Positions 22,234 to 33,577 of a stretch of 64,000 nucleotides of DNA are shown here, in pieces. The stretch spans positions 1-64,000 of the forward strand of contig JAYKXP010000117.1 of NCBI GenBank assembly GCA_037176845.1, given 5' to 3'. Below the pieces are notes generated by a model. It had not been told where the DNA came from. It saw only the letters and a list, made by a program, of their open reading frames with translations, and did no database searches. Source of the stretch: Paramarasmius palmivorus. Taxonomy: Eukaryota; Basidiomycota; Agaricomycetes; Agaricales; Marasmiaceae. Every line of letters starts with the position of its first letter. The stretch's first letter is position 1. The position numbers and the translations under genes were made by a program.

Positions 22234-23290
22234 CTACCTCGATAGGTTTCTTCTTGTACTGTACACACTGTAGCGAAATCTAGTGGACAATACACCAGAT
22301 ATTCGTCTCGTCCAATCTCTTATTTCGTGGGTTCTAGATATGCTTTCAAATAGGCTCAAATTCGCTCGACTTTGCTGGTCTACACTAGAATACACGCCGC
22401 CCAGTTTGTGCATATGGCTCCATACCACCCGAACACCACCCTCCATGCTACGCATGACGAAGCCATCCATGTCCAGCATAAAGATCTTTGTAGGTGCGCT
22501 TCCAACTGTCGGTGTTGTGAACACAAGCTGCAAATAAAGTCAGCATATCAATAAGACGTATACGTAGTTGCACGCACCATGTAGCGAGGATGTTTTGTGA
22601 AGTTAAATCTACGTACGACTGTTTTGCGTCATATGCTCGAACAAAATGATGGACCTGTCGCGACTAGACTCAAAACTTCTACCGGTTGCGATTAAACAGA
22701 TGCCCATCTCGTTTGAGGTGAATGGTACTTGCAACTTTCTTTCTTCGTGCACGGAGAACCCAGAACTTGGCTAAATCATGTAGACAAGCGTTCCTTAGAC
22801 TCCCGCGCCCGTCCTCGTCCTCGTCGTCGAAGAGGCGTCAGCGAAGTTGTATCCTGATCATCTGTGGTCCGATCCGAAACGGTCCCTGCGCTTTGCAAAG
22901 TAGAGGGTGCCACACCGTTAACAGACCGTTCTGCAGCACGACGTCGCCGAATTCGACATATGATGGCAGCGAGAATACGGATAGTCACGCTAACCAATGA
23001 TGCGAAAGAATGGAGAGGCACCCGTTTTGGTGTCCTCGGAAAGCCGACACACTAAGACGCCAGATCTGCAAACTGAGGCATGAATGAGATGCTTCATGAT
23101 ACTTACGAGTGGATAACGTACCGAAATCCAGTAGCCCATGAACACCTGCGCGAATCTGCTTAGAAATCAGAGAACGTTAATACTGGTGTTATATCAGAGA
23201 CCTGGAAAGGTGAAACATGGCAGACTGATGTGGGGACAGGGCCATATGTAGCGGTGAAGGTGGTGGTTGGGAAGAAAGATTGAAGTTACC
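22234..23290 (-). other. Possible small multi-exon gene(s), structure not resolved
   Basis: Two open stretches look coding but could not be joined safely. 23021-22776 encodes a hydrophobic helix (SLVSVTIRILAAIICRI) followed by an Arg-rich tail; upstream there are plausible splice sites around 23110-23200. 22533-22234 follows a good CTGAC...TTTGCAG acceptor and reads LVFTTPTVGSAPTKIFMLDMDGF. Either could be the last exon of a short gene. No family recognised. Confidence 0.25.
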
Positions 23291-23593
23291 CGAAGTTGCT
23301 CGGAACCCAATGCCGTAGTTTTGCGCACGGACCAACCGTGGCAGGCGTGTCAGCTTCGATTGAAGTCAATCGAGGAATCCTGGTTCTGAATCCTTCTCAA
23401 AAAGGTACGAAATCATCAGATACCGTCAGATACGCATCGGCCCTTTCGGGAAAAAAAATCATTGAATAGCATTAGTTGATTTCCCACTGGGTATGAGGAC
23501 TCACTACGTTAAGTGTTTGATCGAAACAAGGTCTATTCAGAAATTGAATGGCGTAGTAGTATTTAAGTATCGGTAAAGCACTTTCATAGCTCC

Positions 23594-25479
23594 TTATTCC
23601 CTAGTGACTTTGCAAATATACAAAGGAATTTCTACTCCTCCAGGCGCTCGGATACGCACGCGAACGCTGACCTTCCCATTCTGTGGCCCAGTGACTTTGT
23701 TGTTGTCCAAGTCCGAGATCGAACTCGGAAGAGGCTCGGTGCTAACAAAGTGATATGCTGGAAGCATCAAACTAGGGCGGTAGTCCACTTCGATTGTCTG
23801 AACCAGTTGTTCCTGCTCGAACAACTCATCTCGAAGGGCACGGATGACCTCCTCGGTGAGAAACATTAGGAACTGCACATCTCGCTGGGAAAGGTGCTGT
23901 TGGCGGTGACCTTCAAAGGTAATGTCAGGACCTAGAACCACCAGTAGTAGTGTAAAAAAACGTACCTGGTGTCTGTGGCACCGAGTTCCCGCAACGCTCG
24001 CGATGAGAACGTTGCCAATCTGCCTTCTGACACTCACGGGTGCAATACAATGCCACTTTACATTTCGTACAGGTCTTCCAGGCGACATGTTCTTTTGTCA
24101 TGCTATGGCTCCATCGCGTTGGACACTATGCGATAAGGAAGATATCAGCTTCAGTAACAATGCCAACTCTACAGGGCCACTTACCAGGTCGTACGAACAT
24201 AGCCAGTATTTCTTGCCTTTCCAAAATTCCGACATCAGACGTTTGAGGGTGGTTGCATCCTTGAGTGCGGATCGAAGAGATAGGCGGAGAGGATGGGATG
24301 CAGGAAAGTGTCGCCAAACGATACGAGCCTGACGGATCTGAGGGCCAAGTAGATTTCGGACACCATGAACGTAGGAATATTGTTTCATAATCGCTAGAAG
24401 ACGGAGATAAGCCTGCTCTAATGACTCTCTCAGATCTTCGTGGCGCTCGACCTGAGGCACTACGGCAATAAGCGTAATTGCCGGGACCAATTGCGCTTGC
24501 AATGCTTGCCTCACCCACTCATGGCTGTCTTCGAAAGCATGTTGTAGGCTATGGCAGCATGCCGAGATACTCTGGTATGAGGCGCCCAATTCTTCTTCCT
24601 CCCGGCTAGTAGCGGATGGTGAGATGTGAAATCCTTGGGAGAGAAGAACAACTATTCTGGACAACCAAAACACGCCCCTTTGAGAGTAAATCTCTCTTGG
24701 AAATCCGTCTGGACCACTGCAGAGTGACATCATGAATGTCATGAAAAAGCCCATAGACACGAGTGACTCCGTGTTACTGAATTCAGGGAGATCGCCGCCA
24801 GCCACCTTCCCAGAACACTCCAGCTTGATTCGGTGCACAGAAATGGTTGGTATGTTGTATTTAGCCTTCAACGTCGCGACTGCCAGGGAGATTTGATGTC
24901 CGGCCACGGGGGAAACTTGAACAAGGCAGACAATATATTAACGACACAGCTAGCACAATAACAAGGTAACGCACCGATCAGATGAACCAAGGCCAACCAC
25001 AGCCGTGCAAAGCCAAAGGCCGTTTGATGCTCATTCTCCAGAATTATTAGTCGAAAACATAGCTCGACTGTAGAGCGTACGAAGGGGAAAGTGTGCTGTA
25101 GAATGTTTTCGTTGGATATCCCATCATCGAGACTCGAGACTCTGGCCAACTCCAGAGCACAGATAACAAGAGCATACGTCGATACATGATGGGGAAGAAA
25201 GGGGAGAGTCAAAGCGTCCCGGAATAGATACGACTCTTCAATGAATCGTGTCGTCCACTGGGTCACAGATGGCCAGAGCAGCTGGAGCTCTCTTCGAAAG
25301 GGACCCTGTTGGCTCAGCGGCAGTTCGGTCAGGAGTTCTGCCACCAGCGTAACAAGAACTCGAACACGGAGAAAATCCTCGTGAGGGTGTTCTACCTTCA
25401 AGGTTGGAGGCATGGGACGTGACAAGGCGTCTTGGAGACGCGAGATAGCATGTACGAGTCTTGACGCGGATGCAGACAT
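23594..25479 (-). CDS. MYND-type zinc-finger protein, four exons
   Basis: Exons 25479-24975, 24915-24185, 24125-23966 and 23910-23594 (introns 59, 59 and 55 bp) give about 570 aa. The MYND finger spans a splice junction: CSYDL ends exon 2 and CP begins exon 3, followed by CTKCKVALYCTRECQKADW and H...C. This gives cysteines at about 408, 413, 431, 434, 440 and 444, then H453 and C457, the full C-x4-C...C-x2-C...C-x3-C...H-x3-C set. The long helical N-terminal region (1-400) and the C-terminal 110 residues have no motif I know. MYND domains bind proline-rich partner peptides, and this 'helical N-terminus plus MYND' layout is frequent in Agaricomycetes, without an assigned function. Start: the ATG at 25479. 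Confidence 0.8.
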
Positions 25480-25927
25480 CACGATTCCGAGTCTGGGCAG
25501 TAGCTAGAAAATTAGAATCTCTTGTGTTTCAGGAATCTGATACTCACGTTCTCCGGAGCGATAGCTGAGCTTGCAGAGAGTCAAAATTATAGAACGGGAG
25601 ACTAAACATCAGCTTCGTATTTCAATTACTGAGGGTCAGTGCCAGTGGCCACTGCCTTCAGTCGAGTTCCTGTCGCTAAGCACCCTTTCTTTGTTAGTTC
25701 CCTTTTCGTCGGTTAGGAACATTTACGTTGGATGAAAATCAGGGTTCCGCGAAAATTTGGTTAGTAGAAAAACTCCTCCCCGTTCATAAAAGTGTCCTTA
25801 CCGTCGGTAAAGCTTCAAAGACTCGTCGCCGCAGTGTGACTGATGAATCTTTTCATCTCGTCGGCAATCTTCTTTTTCAGGTTTTCCGTCTGGAAAATGG
25901 TAACCGTTACCGCGTGCCATTTAGCCA

Positions 25928-26907
25928 CTACATGCCACTACCCAATATTCTAGCGGATAAGCAACGGTATTGTCCCATCAAGCCGGCCTCAAAGAGCTGT
26001 GACCTCAGCGCACGGAGTCCTTCTTCGTCCAAAATTCCACGTTGGTGGGCAACTTCTTCCAAAACGTCTTCTTCTAGCCTCAATGCTATGGAGTCACTGG
26101 TCAGAAGAGCCGCACTCTTTACGCTCCATTGGTTTTCGAACCAACATGACACGACTTCCGCAATGTACCAGGCAGTTGTGTCTTGAGAATAGCCTAGTAT
26201 CCCATAGTGCACGAGATTTTTGGGTATTAGATCGCGTGCAGCATGAAAGTGTCGACCTCTGCGGAAAGCTAAGCACTTGCTGGTGAAGCCAGAAAATGGG
26301 TAGATAACAACTTACCCGGTGCGATGTTCGCTGTCAAACCAAAATTGGACAGCGGACTGAAAATTTTGGAGACAAGCACCCTCTCCAATTCCAGACACGC
26401 TTCGATATGCTGTGTATCTGTAGTATCTGCCATATGCACCCATCCCATTACAGGCTTAATTGAAGCCATACCTCAAGCTGAGAGAAAGGCTGGCTTGTGG
26501 CGCGGCAACGAACAGCCTTTGTGCAAAATCCTGAATCCGCTATAATCAGAGACAGTTGCACAAAACAAAGAGGGCCAGTCGCGTACTTCAGTCCTTATGA
26601 ACCACCGCAAGGCGCAATCAAGCTTGCTTAACCAAAAGAAATTGTTTACTCCATCCGACGAGATTAACAGCTGTAAGATGGGCCGGCTGATCTCTGCAAA
26701 CACCCGGCCATACATGAGCAAAAGGTCAGACTCTTGGTTCTCTGAAACCAGTTTGCGGGCCAGATCCTGCGTTTGGATGGGAATTATGGGAAACGTGTCG
26801 TTGGGATGCTCTGGGTAAGCGAGCCGATCGATTAGTTCTTGCTGGAGGCCGACAAGACCTCGAAGATTTGCTGAATGTTGGGAAGCATCCAATGCATCTC
26901 TAGACAT
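25928..26907 (-). CDS. P-family protein 1 (unknown function), four exons
   Basis: Exons 26907-26587, 26539-26472, 26417-26316 and 26258-25928 (introns 47, 54 and 57 bp) give 273 aa. It matches the genes at 42470-43470 and 46077-47053 along its whole length with the same exon pattern (long, about 70 nt, about 100 nt, long). Shared landmarks are an early LQQEL...LAYPE segment, a WL.K...AL.W block just before the first splice, GRHFH at the start of exon 4, and a C-terminal RGILDEEGLRALRSQLFEAGLMGQYR. It is predicted largely helical, with no membrane segment, signal peptide or known catalytic motif. It is divergent from the F-box gene starting at 27039, only 131 bp away. Function unknown. Confidence 0.6.
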
Positions 26908-26971
26908 GGCAGCAGAACCTGTGGACGCTCAAGAAAAGATAGTGTGAGAAACATTTTTGGGCATTGAACTC

Positions 26972-26978
26972 TATAAAT
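26972..26978 (+). promoter_or_regulatory. TATA-like element in the P1/F-box divergent spacer
   Basis: TATAAAT lies about 60 bp upstream of the F-box gene ATG at 27039, inside the 131-bp spacer shared with the divergent P-family gene. Position is suitable for a core promoter; nothing else supports it. Confidence 0.35.
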
Positions 26979-27038
26979 GAAAAGGAGACCGACAGCCAAT
27001 CTCGCTAAAGTACCTCTTTCCTTCTGGCTCCTACCGTC

Positions 27039-28303
27039 ATGTCGCCCCCATCGTTTCCCGTCGAGATCATTACTCACATATTGTCTAATTTATCCATCCA
27101 GGACCTCATGACTTGTGCACTCGCGTCCAAGCATTTTCGTGCGCTCTCCCAACCATTGCTATTCAAACGGCTTCCTGTCAACGTGGAACTATCCAAAGTA
27201 GATGTCATGAGCGGCTTTCTGCAATATTTGAGGCAGATAGAGGAACGAATACAGACGAAGAAGATTGCGTTAGATTGTGCAGTTGGAATGGGATTGCTGG
27301 AGGACGCGCTGAAGGGGTTTGGATCTTCGTTGACCAACGAGGTGGAGGTGTTTAGCACACTGTTTGATATTGATGGGCTGGTGGTTGGAGAGAATTTGAC
27401 GCCGAAGCTGACCACTTGTATCCCGAACCTGGATGTCCTGTGCCTGAAGCCTTTACCGTCAAATCTCCAAATCCATATAACGCAAAGGTTAGGAGGCTCG
27501 TTGGTCTCACTCAGCCTATTCGCATCTTTTAGTGGACCGGAGTGGAACACTAGGATCCCTTTACCCTCCTTGAGGCAATTGGAGTTGGTTTCACCCGGGT
27601 TTTGGGGACACGGATGGCGCATCGCCGACGAAGCTACTAGGAATATGGTAGTGGTTGCGGAGCGGTGCTTGGTATTGGCTGGATTACAAACCTTGATAAT
27701 CATCGGAAGAGTTCGGGATCAGTACGCTGCAATCCATCGTTTGGTTGATCAGCATCACTCCACGCTTCAAGTACTTAAAGTGTTTGAGTGGCTAACCTTC
27801 GGCGGTGAGTTTTGGTCTCTTCTGTAGCCTGATGATTTTAACCCAGGATTGAGTCAGTGCGCATGCCTTATCAGGACTTTCCAACTTGTCCGTCGCTGAC
27901 TACATTGCATGTTGAATTACCCGAGGTTTGCCATATCCTCAAAAATGGGAGTCGACGATTCCCTGCGTTGGTCAACTTGGTGATAGCTGGATCCTGGGAG
28001 AATCTCCGAGAGGAATACTGGAATTCAGTGGGATGGAGCGCCCTCAAGTATACGCTAGCAGATCTGATGGGCATTGGGACGCTTTCTGGGTTCATGTGTG
28101 GGTATCGCATCCCGCCAAAGGTAGCCGGCGAATATCAGGAAGGGTTTATGGAATGTATGGAATGGGCTCAGCCTGTCGGTGAGCCATTGCCATTGCTTCC
28201 AATGGGAGAGATAGAGTGCTCGCTACCAAAAGTGAAGCAATGGACCGGAGAACGTCTGGAATGGAATAGCACAGTATCGTCAACCGTTGCAATTCACTTG
28301 TAA
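27039..28303 (+). CDS. F-box protein with leucine-rich body, two exons
   Basis: Exons 27039-27804 and 27858-28303 (53-bp intron) give 403 aa. Residues 5-45 form a clear F-box: FPVEIITHILSNLSIQDLMT then CALASKHFRALSQPLLFKRL. The remainder is leucine-rich with repeated 'L..L.L' strands and no catalytic motif. The gene is a full-length paralogue of 44500-45794, sharing the intron position (GGV/GHV at the junction), the QYAAIHRLVD.HHSTLQ.LK block and LELPEV.H.L. Family knowledge suggests an SCF ubiquitin-ligase substrate receptor in cytoplasm or nucleus; the substrate is unknown. It is transcribed divergently from P-family gene 1. Confidence 0.75.
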
Positions 28304-28398
28304 GATAGAAAACCAATTATCATTCCCAATATGGGAGCAAGCAACATAACATTGATATCAGTAGTATATCGCGAGACAAGAAGAGGTAGCATGATGAA

Positions 28399-29328
28399 TC
28401 ATAGTGTACTAGCTTCGCCTTGAGCCCATGTTGCACTGATCATCCGCTCCAGCACCGGTAGTCGATGTTCTGGTAGTATTCCGGTGTTCCTCTGACATTC
28501 GTTTGATGCTGAAATCAACATCACCTCCAGAAAGCGTCGGGGGTGAGCCATGTAGGCCGGGGTATTACGCTTCAACCATTCGTTGCGCACCATAGCCTGG
28601 ATCAGGGTGAAATATCTCTCTTCAATGGGTAGATAACATCCAAGTTGAAAGGCGAGAAGCATCGTATAACCAACCAGATGGCGCGTGGGGTGAAGCGTGC
28701 TAGTTGGACCGTAAAGCGAAATCAGTCAAGGCATGCAGGTGATCATATATACACGTACCCTGTTTCCCACTCATAGTTCGCCCACATTGCAACCACGCAG
28801 TCCAGCATAGTCCTAATCTCTAAGTCCTCAAAAACAAGTGCTCGCCACAGACCATCCGTGATTGCCCTGAGTCTGTTTGTGAGCGGAATAACGCGGCACC
28901 CATGAATAACAGATACCGGTTCCTCTGGTATCCACCAGTAAACTGTCCCTCGAGCAGATTGTCAACCATCGTCTACGATTGCAGAAGGTCAGTGCTCAAA
29001 TATACCTCCTGCAAAGGTGACGTACGATCATGACTTCAGTGTCCAGTCGTAGTTTGAAGATACAGCCAAGTAAGTCCCAACCAGAATCGTATGAGCGGTT
29101 CTTGAGCGATGATATGTCAAGTTGAATTCGGCATTTCCAACAGTCTTCGAGCTGGGAGAAGAGAGTGTCTTCGTGGTGTGGAAGAGCAGGAGTTAAATGG
29201 ATTAGGCTAGCACGGGCTGTAGCTATCGAGGCGCATGCAATAGGGCTTGGATAGCATGAGACAAAATCTTGAATGGCTTGTTGTACCGCATACAGGAGTG
29301 AAAGCTGTTCGTCCGACAGGGGGTCCAT
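28399..29328 (-). CDS. P-family protein 2 (EERYF subfamily), four exons
   Basis: Exons 29328-29026, 28972-28917, 28872-28759 and 28699-28399 (introns 53, 44 and 59 bp) give 257 aa. It pairs most closely with the gene at 58403-59339: both have a 114-nt third exon (LW...LVFEDLEIR, MWANYEW here), an EERYF motif, and a C-terminal 'CQRNTGILPEHRLPVLE...WAQGEASTL' segment. A related C-terminus is present in 31522-32527. Exon pattern and matching blocks are the evidence that the join is right; the function is unknown. It is divergent from the F-box gene at 29882 across a 553-bp spacer. Confidence 0.55.
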
Positions 29329-29570
29329 GGTGAGTGTAACGCTGCAAGTCCGATGTTGATGAATCGGCTTAGTCATGCCAAATTGAAAGAAGGTTGCGTA
29401 TCTGGGACAGTGCTGAGGGCTATCGATTCCGCAAGAGGGAATTGGAACTGGGCAAGTCGCTTCAGCTCCGATGCTAGATGTGGATGTATGGGGTGTTCAT
29501 AAGGAGAAGTCGAGGTCACTGTGCCGACGGTGAACATCGTGGTGATGGTAAGGTCCAGTTTCTGGGCCAT

Positions 29571-29632
29571 ACTTTGGCTGGCCCGGGGTTGCCGGTGCGA
29601 TTATCATTTACCACCACTATTCTTCACTCAGC
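29571..29632 (+). pseudogene. Short fatty-acid-synthase-derived fragment in the P2/F-box spacer
   Basis: These 61 bp match the reverse complement of 59690-59750 at about 57 positions. In the second location this stretch runs straight into sequence that also occurs in the fatty-acid-synthase pseudogene at 33578, so the fragment is assigned to the same source. It reads AGPGLPVRLSFTTT. The rest of the gene is missing here. Confidence 0.5.
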
Positions 29633-29881
29633 ATTCGCTGATGTCAATTCCATCTAAACTCTCGGGAACGTAGGGACTGCTACCTCAAGAAGCATGTCAG
29701 ATTCGAGACCAAGAAGTGATTCTAGCTCCTCGAAAACCTTGATATGTAAAAGCACGTCACCGTCTCCTCGGGAATCTTCAAAGCTTGGGGAGGAGCAAAC
29801 AGGAATTTTTCCAAAGCATAAATAAGCTTTTTTTACCACATACATCTATACCACCATCTAGCATCTTGAAGTTCACCTCTC

Positions 29882-31361
29882 ATGATACCTGTTGACGGTA
29901 CAGAGAAGTTGCCGCCTGAGATATGGCACCGCTCTCTTCTCTTCCTTGATCTAAATGAATTATTAGGGCTACGGAAAGTCAACAAAGGATTCCGTGCTTT
30001 ATCGACCAAGATATATTTCAGACGTGTCTTCATATACTCCAAGCCCTCTACAAGACGTCTTTTCGCGTACATGAAGCTATTCTCTTCCAACTCTGCTGCC
30101 GCCGAAGCTGTTCTTTACCTCAAGGTTCACATTCCGTGAGTGCCACTGCCCCATTGTCACGATCTCTTACCATAATTTCATCATAGCTATCGGACGCTCA
30201 TGGCGACCTTTACTCGTCTTGCAGTTCCTGCTCTGAAGGGTATGACTAACCTTTTAGAGCTGGATCTCACTCTCCAATTTGACCAAGAAGACGTGGTATC
30301 GGCGATATTCGCAGACACAACCTTCCCTTACCTCCAGCAGCTGATCTTCTGTGGCGATTTGACAGAGGATATACAGAACTTTGTTATCCGCCATTCGTCC
30401 ACCTTGAGAGCGCTGCAAATGTACTCGTCACCCTATCATTATCAACCTACAATTTCCACCACAGGCCCTAGCTTCGCCGTACTCCAGCGAGCTACGGTTC
30501 CGATTGACTTCCTGCTTGTTTTGTTACGGTGCGGGTTGCCAGCAACGCGAACCTTTGGTTTGCTCCAGTCTCCGGGGTCTATTGACGAGGTTGATGCGCT
30601 CTCAACCCTGAGCTCGCGCTTTGGCAAGGGGCAGAGCACCGAAGTGCTGATGGTTGAGGCCTCTGACTGGGGTGACTCTTTGATTGAGCCAATTTCGAGG
30701 CTGTTCCCCAACCTGGAAACACTCTCGTTGATGCCGATGGAGCATGCTCAGCCCATTGCGGATGTCGCTCATTTGAGCGAAGTGGTACGTTTTCTTGCCA
30801 TTATCCTCAGATCCCATTCTTAAACAAAGATTTTCATACTCTAGTTCAACTCAAGTGAAATCTGCCTTAGCTGCACCCGAATGACCCACCTTGTGTACTT
30901 TGAATGGCTCGGTTCTGGCTTTCATGACTCATACGAGCGTGGCTGGGAGCTATTACTCCAGCTTCTACAAGGCAACCGTCATCTTGAGAACGTAATTCTA
31001 CCTGGTTCGTAAAGTCAGTACTATCCGATGAGGTTAGTAGCTGATATGTCTCATAGATTCTGGGATGTGGAGGCGCATCGGTAGCGACGTGTGGATACCT
31101 TGGGTCTTGAATCCTCATACAAAGGACCCAGAACGTTGGGGATACCGGTGGATTGTCCAATCCATAATGGACCGAACATACACTTTTCTTCCATCTTTCC
31201 TGAGCATGATAGAGACTGAGCTATGTGCCCGGTACTCCGATGCTCTTTCCTCTATCCGAGACGAGCTTGATTTCATTCGGTCATTCGGGTTGGAGACGGA
31301 GATTCCAGAAGAGAACGTTGCGCAGCTTCTAGTGATGGCCTTGAGTATGGGGGTTTATTGA
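29882..31361 (+). CDS. F-box protein with leucine-rich body, four exons
   Basis: Exons 29882-30135, 30187-30784, 30845-31004 and 31057-31361 (introns 51, 60 and 52 bp; the last uses a GTTCGT donor) give 438 aa. An N-terminal F-box reads KLPPEIWHRSLLFLDLNELL then LRKVNKGFRALSTKIYF. The body has LRR-like strands and a conserved 'RHSSTLRAL' and 'LLRCGLPA' region, shared with 59826-61378 and with the partial gene at the right edge; the last exon begins (D/E)SG.W.R. All three have the same intron positions. Likely an SCF substrate receptor by family; substrate unknown. Confidence 0.75.
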
Positions 31362-31521
31362 GGATCCAAGAAGTAACTACAATACAAGTAAAATATCCTG
31401 TTTTTATTTCTTGAATGTAGGTAAGAGCGTCGACGAAAGTAGAGCATACGTTTTCAAAATTGGTGCACCCGTAATAAAACTATGTCGAGCCACAGTGCCT
31501 GGGGAAGAATTAGCCACTTTG

Positions 31522-32527
31522 TTACAGTGAAACATAGACTGCCCACCGATTGACCAGTACCGACGCTTTTGCTTGCAGAAACACGTTTTCAATGATATCC
31601 GCTACTTTCTGAAGCTGGTCTGTCGGAAGAATGTGCATGTTCCGATTGGTCTCGCGATTGACAACACTGCGTAGATATGCCATGAATTCTATGGGGTCCT
31701 TATGGTGGTGCGGGGTCCACGGTGACGTCCAACAAGATCGAGCCCACTTCTTCATGTCGTCGAAGTAGGGCCCCTCGATTTCGTCTGCAATGTCGAGACT
31801 CCGAAGCATTCCGAAAACCTTGGCGACCATATGCCGTCTTGGATGAAAGTTGGTCTCCACCCTTTGGATCATCTTGTAAGCATATTGGCGGGAAAACGTG
31901 GCCCTTTCACTCACCTCGGCTGGCATCGCCGCTCACCATAAGCCCAGTTTTTGATGATTTTCCACATCTGGTCGGTAAGGAATGGGGACTGAAAGAAGCC
32001 GAACTTCCACTGTTCAGTGGAGATAGAGCTTTCCGAAAGAAATGAGAAACTGCAGGTATCAATGTGTAATATGTACGCACCATAATTCAGCATGTCGCTC
32101 GGGCATGGCAATGGCCCAGGGCTGGGTCATCCTTGAAATGGATCGCTGAAGGCGTAAAAATGGCCTTGCATGAGAGGAAAAGTCGCAGACAGTTCGGGTC
32201 ACTCACAGAAACCTGTTCACTTCTCTCAAAAGCTTCCACTATCGTTTCCAAAAAATTGAACCCGTCGTCTTCTTCGAGATTGTACCGAATCTCAGACGTG
32301 TAAAGATCTTCGCGCCATTTCTCAACGTGGCCTTCAACGAGATTCTTCCATGCAGGTGTAACGAGCGGGAATAGGCCGTCCAGATGAGGCTCTGCCGGAA
32401 GAGTGGACGTCTGCGTGGACAAAACTTTCTCTGATTCCCGGTGAACCGGTGTCAAAGAAAGTACCATTTCCTTCACAGCGTTCCGCAGAGCTTGCGCACC
32501 GTATGCGGTCATCGCTTGGGAGGACAT
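31522..32527 (-). CDS. P-family protein 3, four exons
   Basis: Exons 32527-32207, 32145-32081, 32028-31915 and 31861-31522 (introns 61, 52 and 53 bp) give 279 aa. Exon sizes 2 and 3 (65 and 114 nt) are identical to those of the gene at 58403-59339. Exon 3 contains EQWKFGFFQSPFLTDQMW and exon 4 the family C-terminus NRNMHILPTDQLQKVADII. A broken copy of exons 3 and 4 sits at 43741-44260 on the other strand. No known domain; mostly helical by composition. Unlike its relatives it is not faced by an F-box gene; about 1 kb upstream lies the large fatty-acid-synthase pseudogene instead. Confidence 0.55.
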
Positions 32528-33577
32528 GTTTGGATGTTGATGGGTGGTGGTGGGGTGACAGGTTGCTCGCGGTCATAGTAGCAGCAGGCTAAGCGTGAGT
32601 TTCTCCCACATCGACAGTGATCCTCAACACGGTAATAAGGAAAATGAAGTCTCTTTCGAGGTAAGCAGCTGGTATATCAAGGGCATATCCATTTAACAAA
32701 TGACTTTGTTCTCACATCGTAGGATTGAAGTCGTATTGACACGAAGCACGAAGCCTCGATGGAGTTCTAAGTCTTGAAGCTACGCCAATCTTGAAGCAAA
32801 CACGTTTCGAATCGTTTCGGATCTATAGCATGTACGATTCAATGCTGCTAATATTGATCAAGTTTACTGGTCCAAGAATCTACGATGTGAAAGCTGAGTT
32901 GCTTCGAGGAATTGACTCGAGACTTGATGGTGAGCCTTTTTTGATAGATGAGTTGACCCTCTTTTGCTTTCAGAGTATGTGCACAAGGTTGGCAGTGTTC
33001 ATCTGTCCCAGTTTTTTTCTTCTTGAAACTTCGAAGATGAACCAAAGATCTTGAGGCTGGCAGGACTTGGGCGGTTTCGGCGAAGGCAAGATCCTAAAGA
33101 CAAGGTCCTAAAGGCAAGATCCTAGTGCCTCGTAACAAAGGCATATGTAGAAGCCTTTCTGGACGTTTCAGCGCTAATGAGAAAGGAACAGGGAAGAAAA
33201 AAATTTCGCACTCCGTAGATGTCCGACCATTCTTATCTCCGCATTCATTGCGGCGACATTGATCGGTTCGTTCACCTTTCTTCCTGCAGCTTAGGTTGGG
33301 TTTGCTACCTCTCCGTCTTCATGATCTTGTTGCCGCTCTAAATCTTGTCCTGCACACCCAACCCCGGCATTATAGCCGCAGTCTAAACAGGCTCTCATGA
33401 AGATCAAGGCCCTTAGCAGCAATTTGTGTCAAGGGATGTTGGTCATGACAATCTCTATGCCTGGTACAAACCATCCGTCTGGCATTTTTGTGCGCTCATG
33501 CTTTTCTACAGACTTTGAACAACCCGTGCATTGCATTACCTTGAAACACCGGCAGCCCCTTTGTCATTTGTAGAGGG
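32528..33577. other. Spacer without a supported gene
   Basis: Short frames only. A small direct repeat of the form GGCAAGATCCTAAAGACAAGG, imperfect, occurs three times at about 33083-33125. Nothing else stands out. Confidence 0.4.
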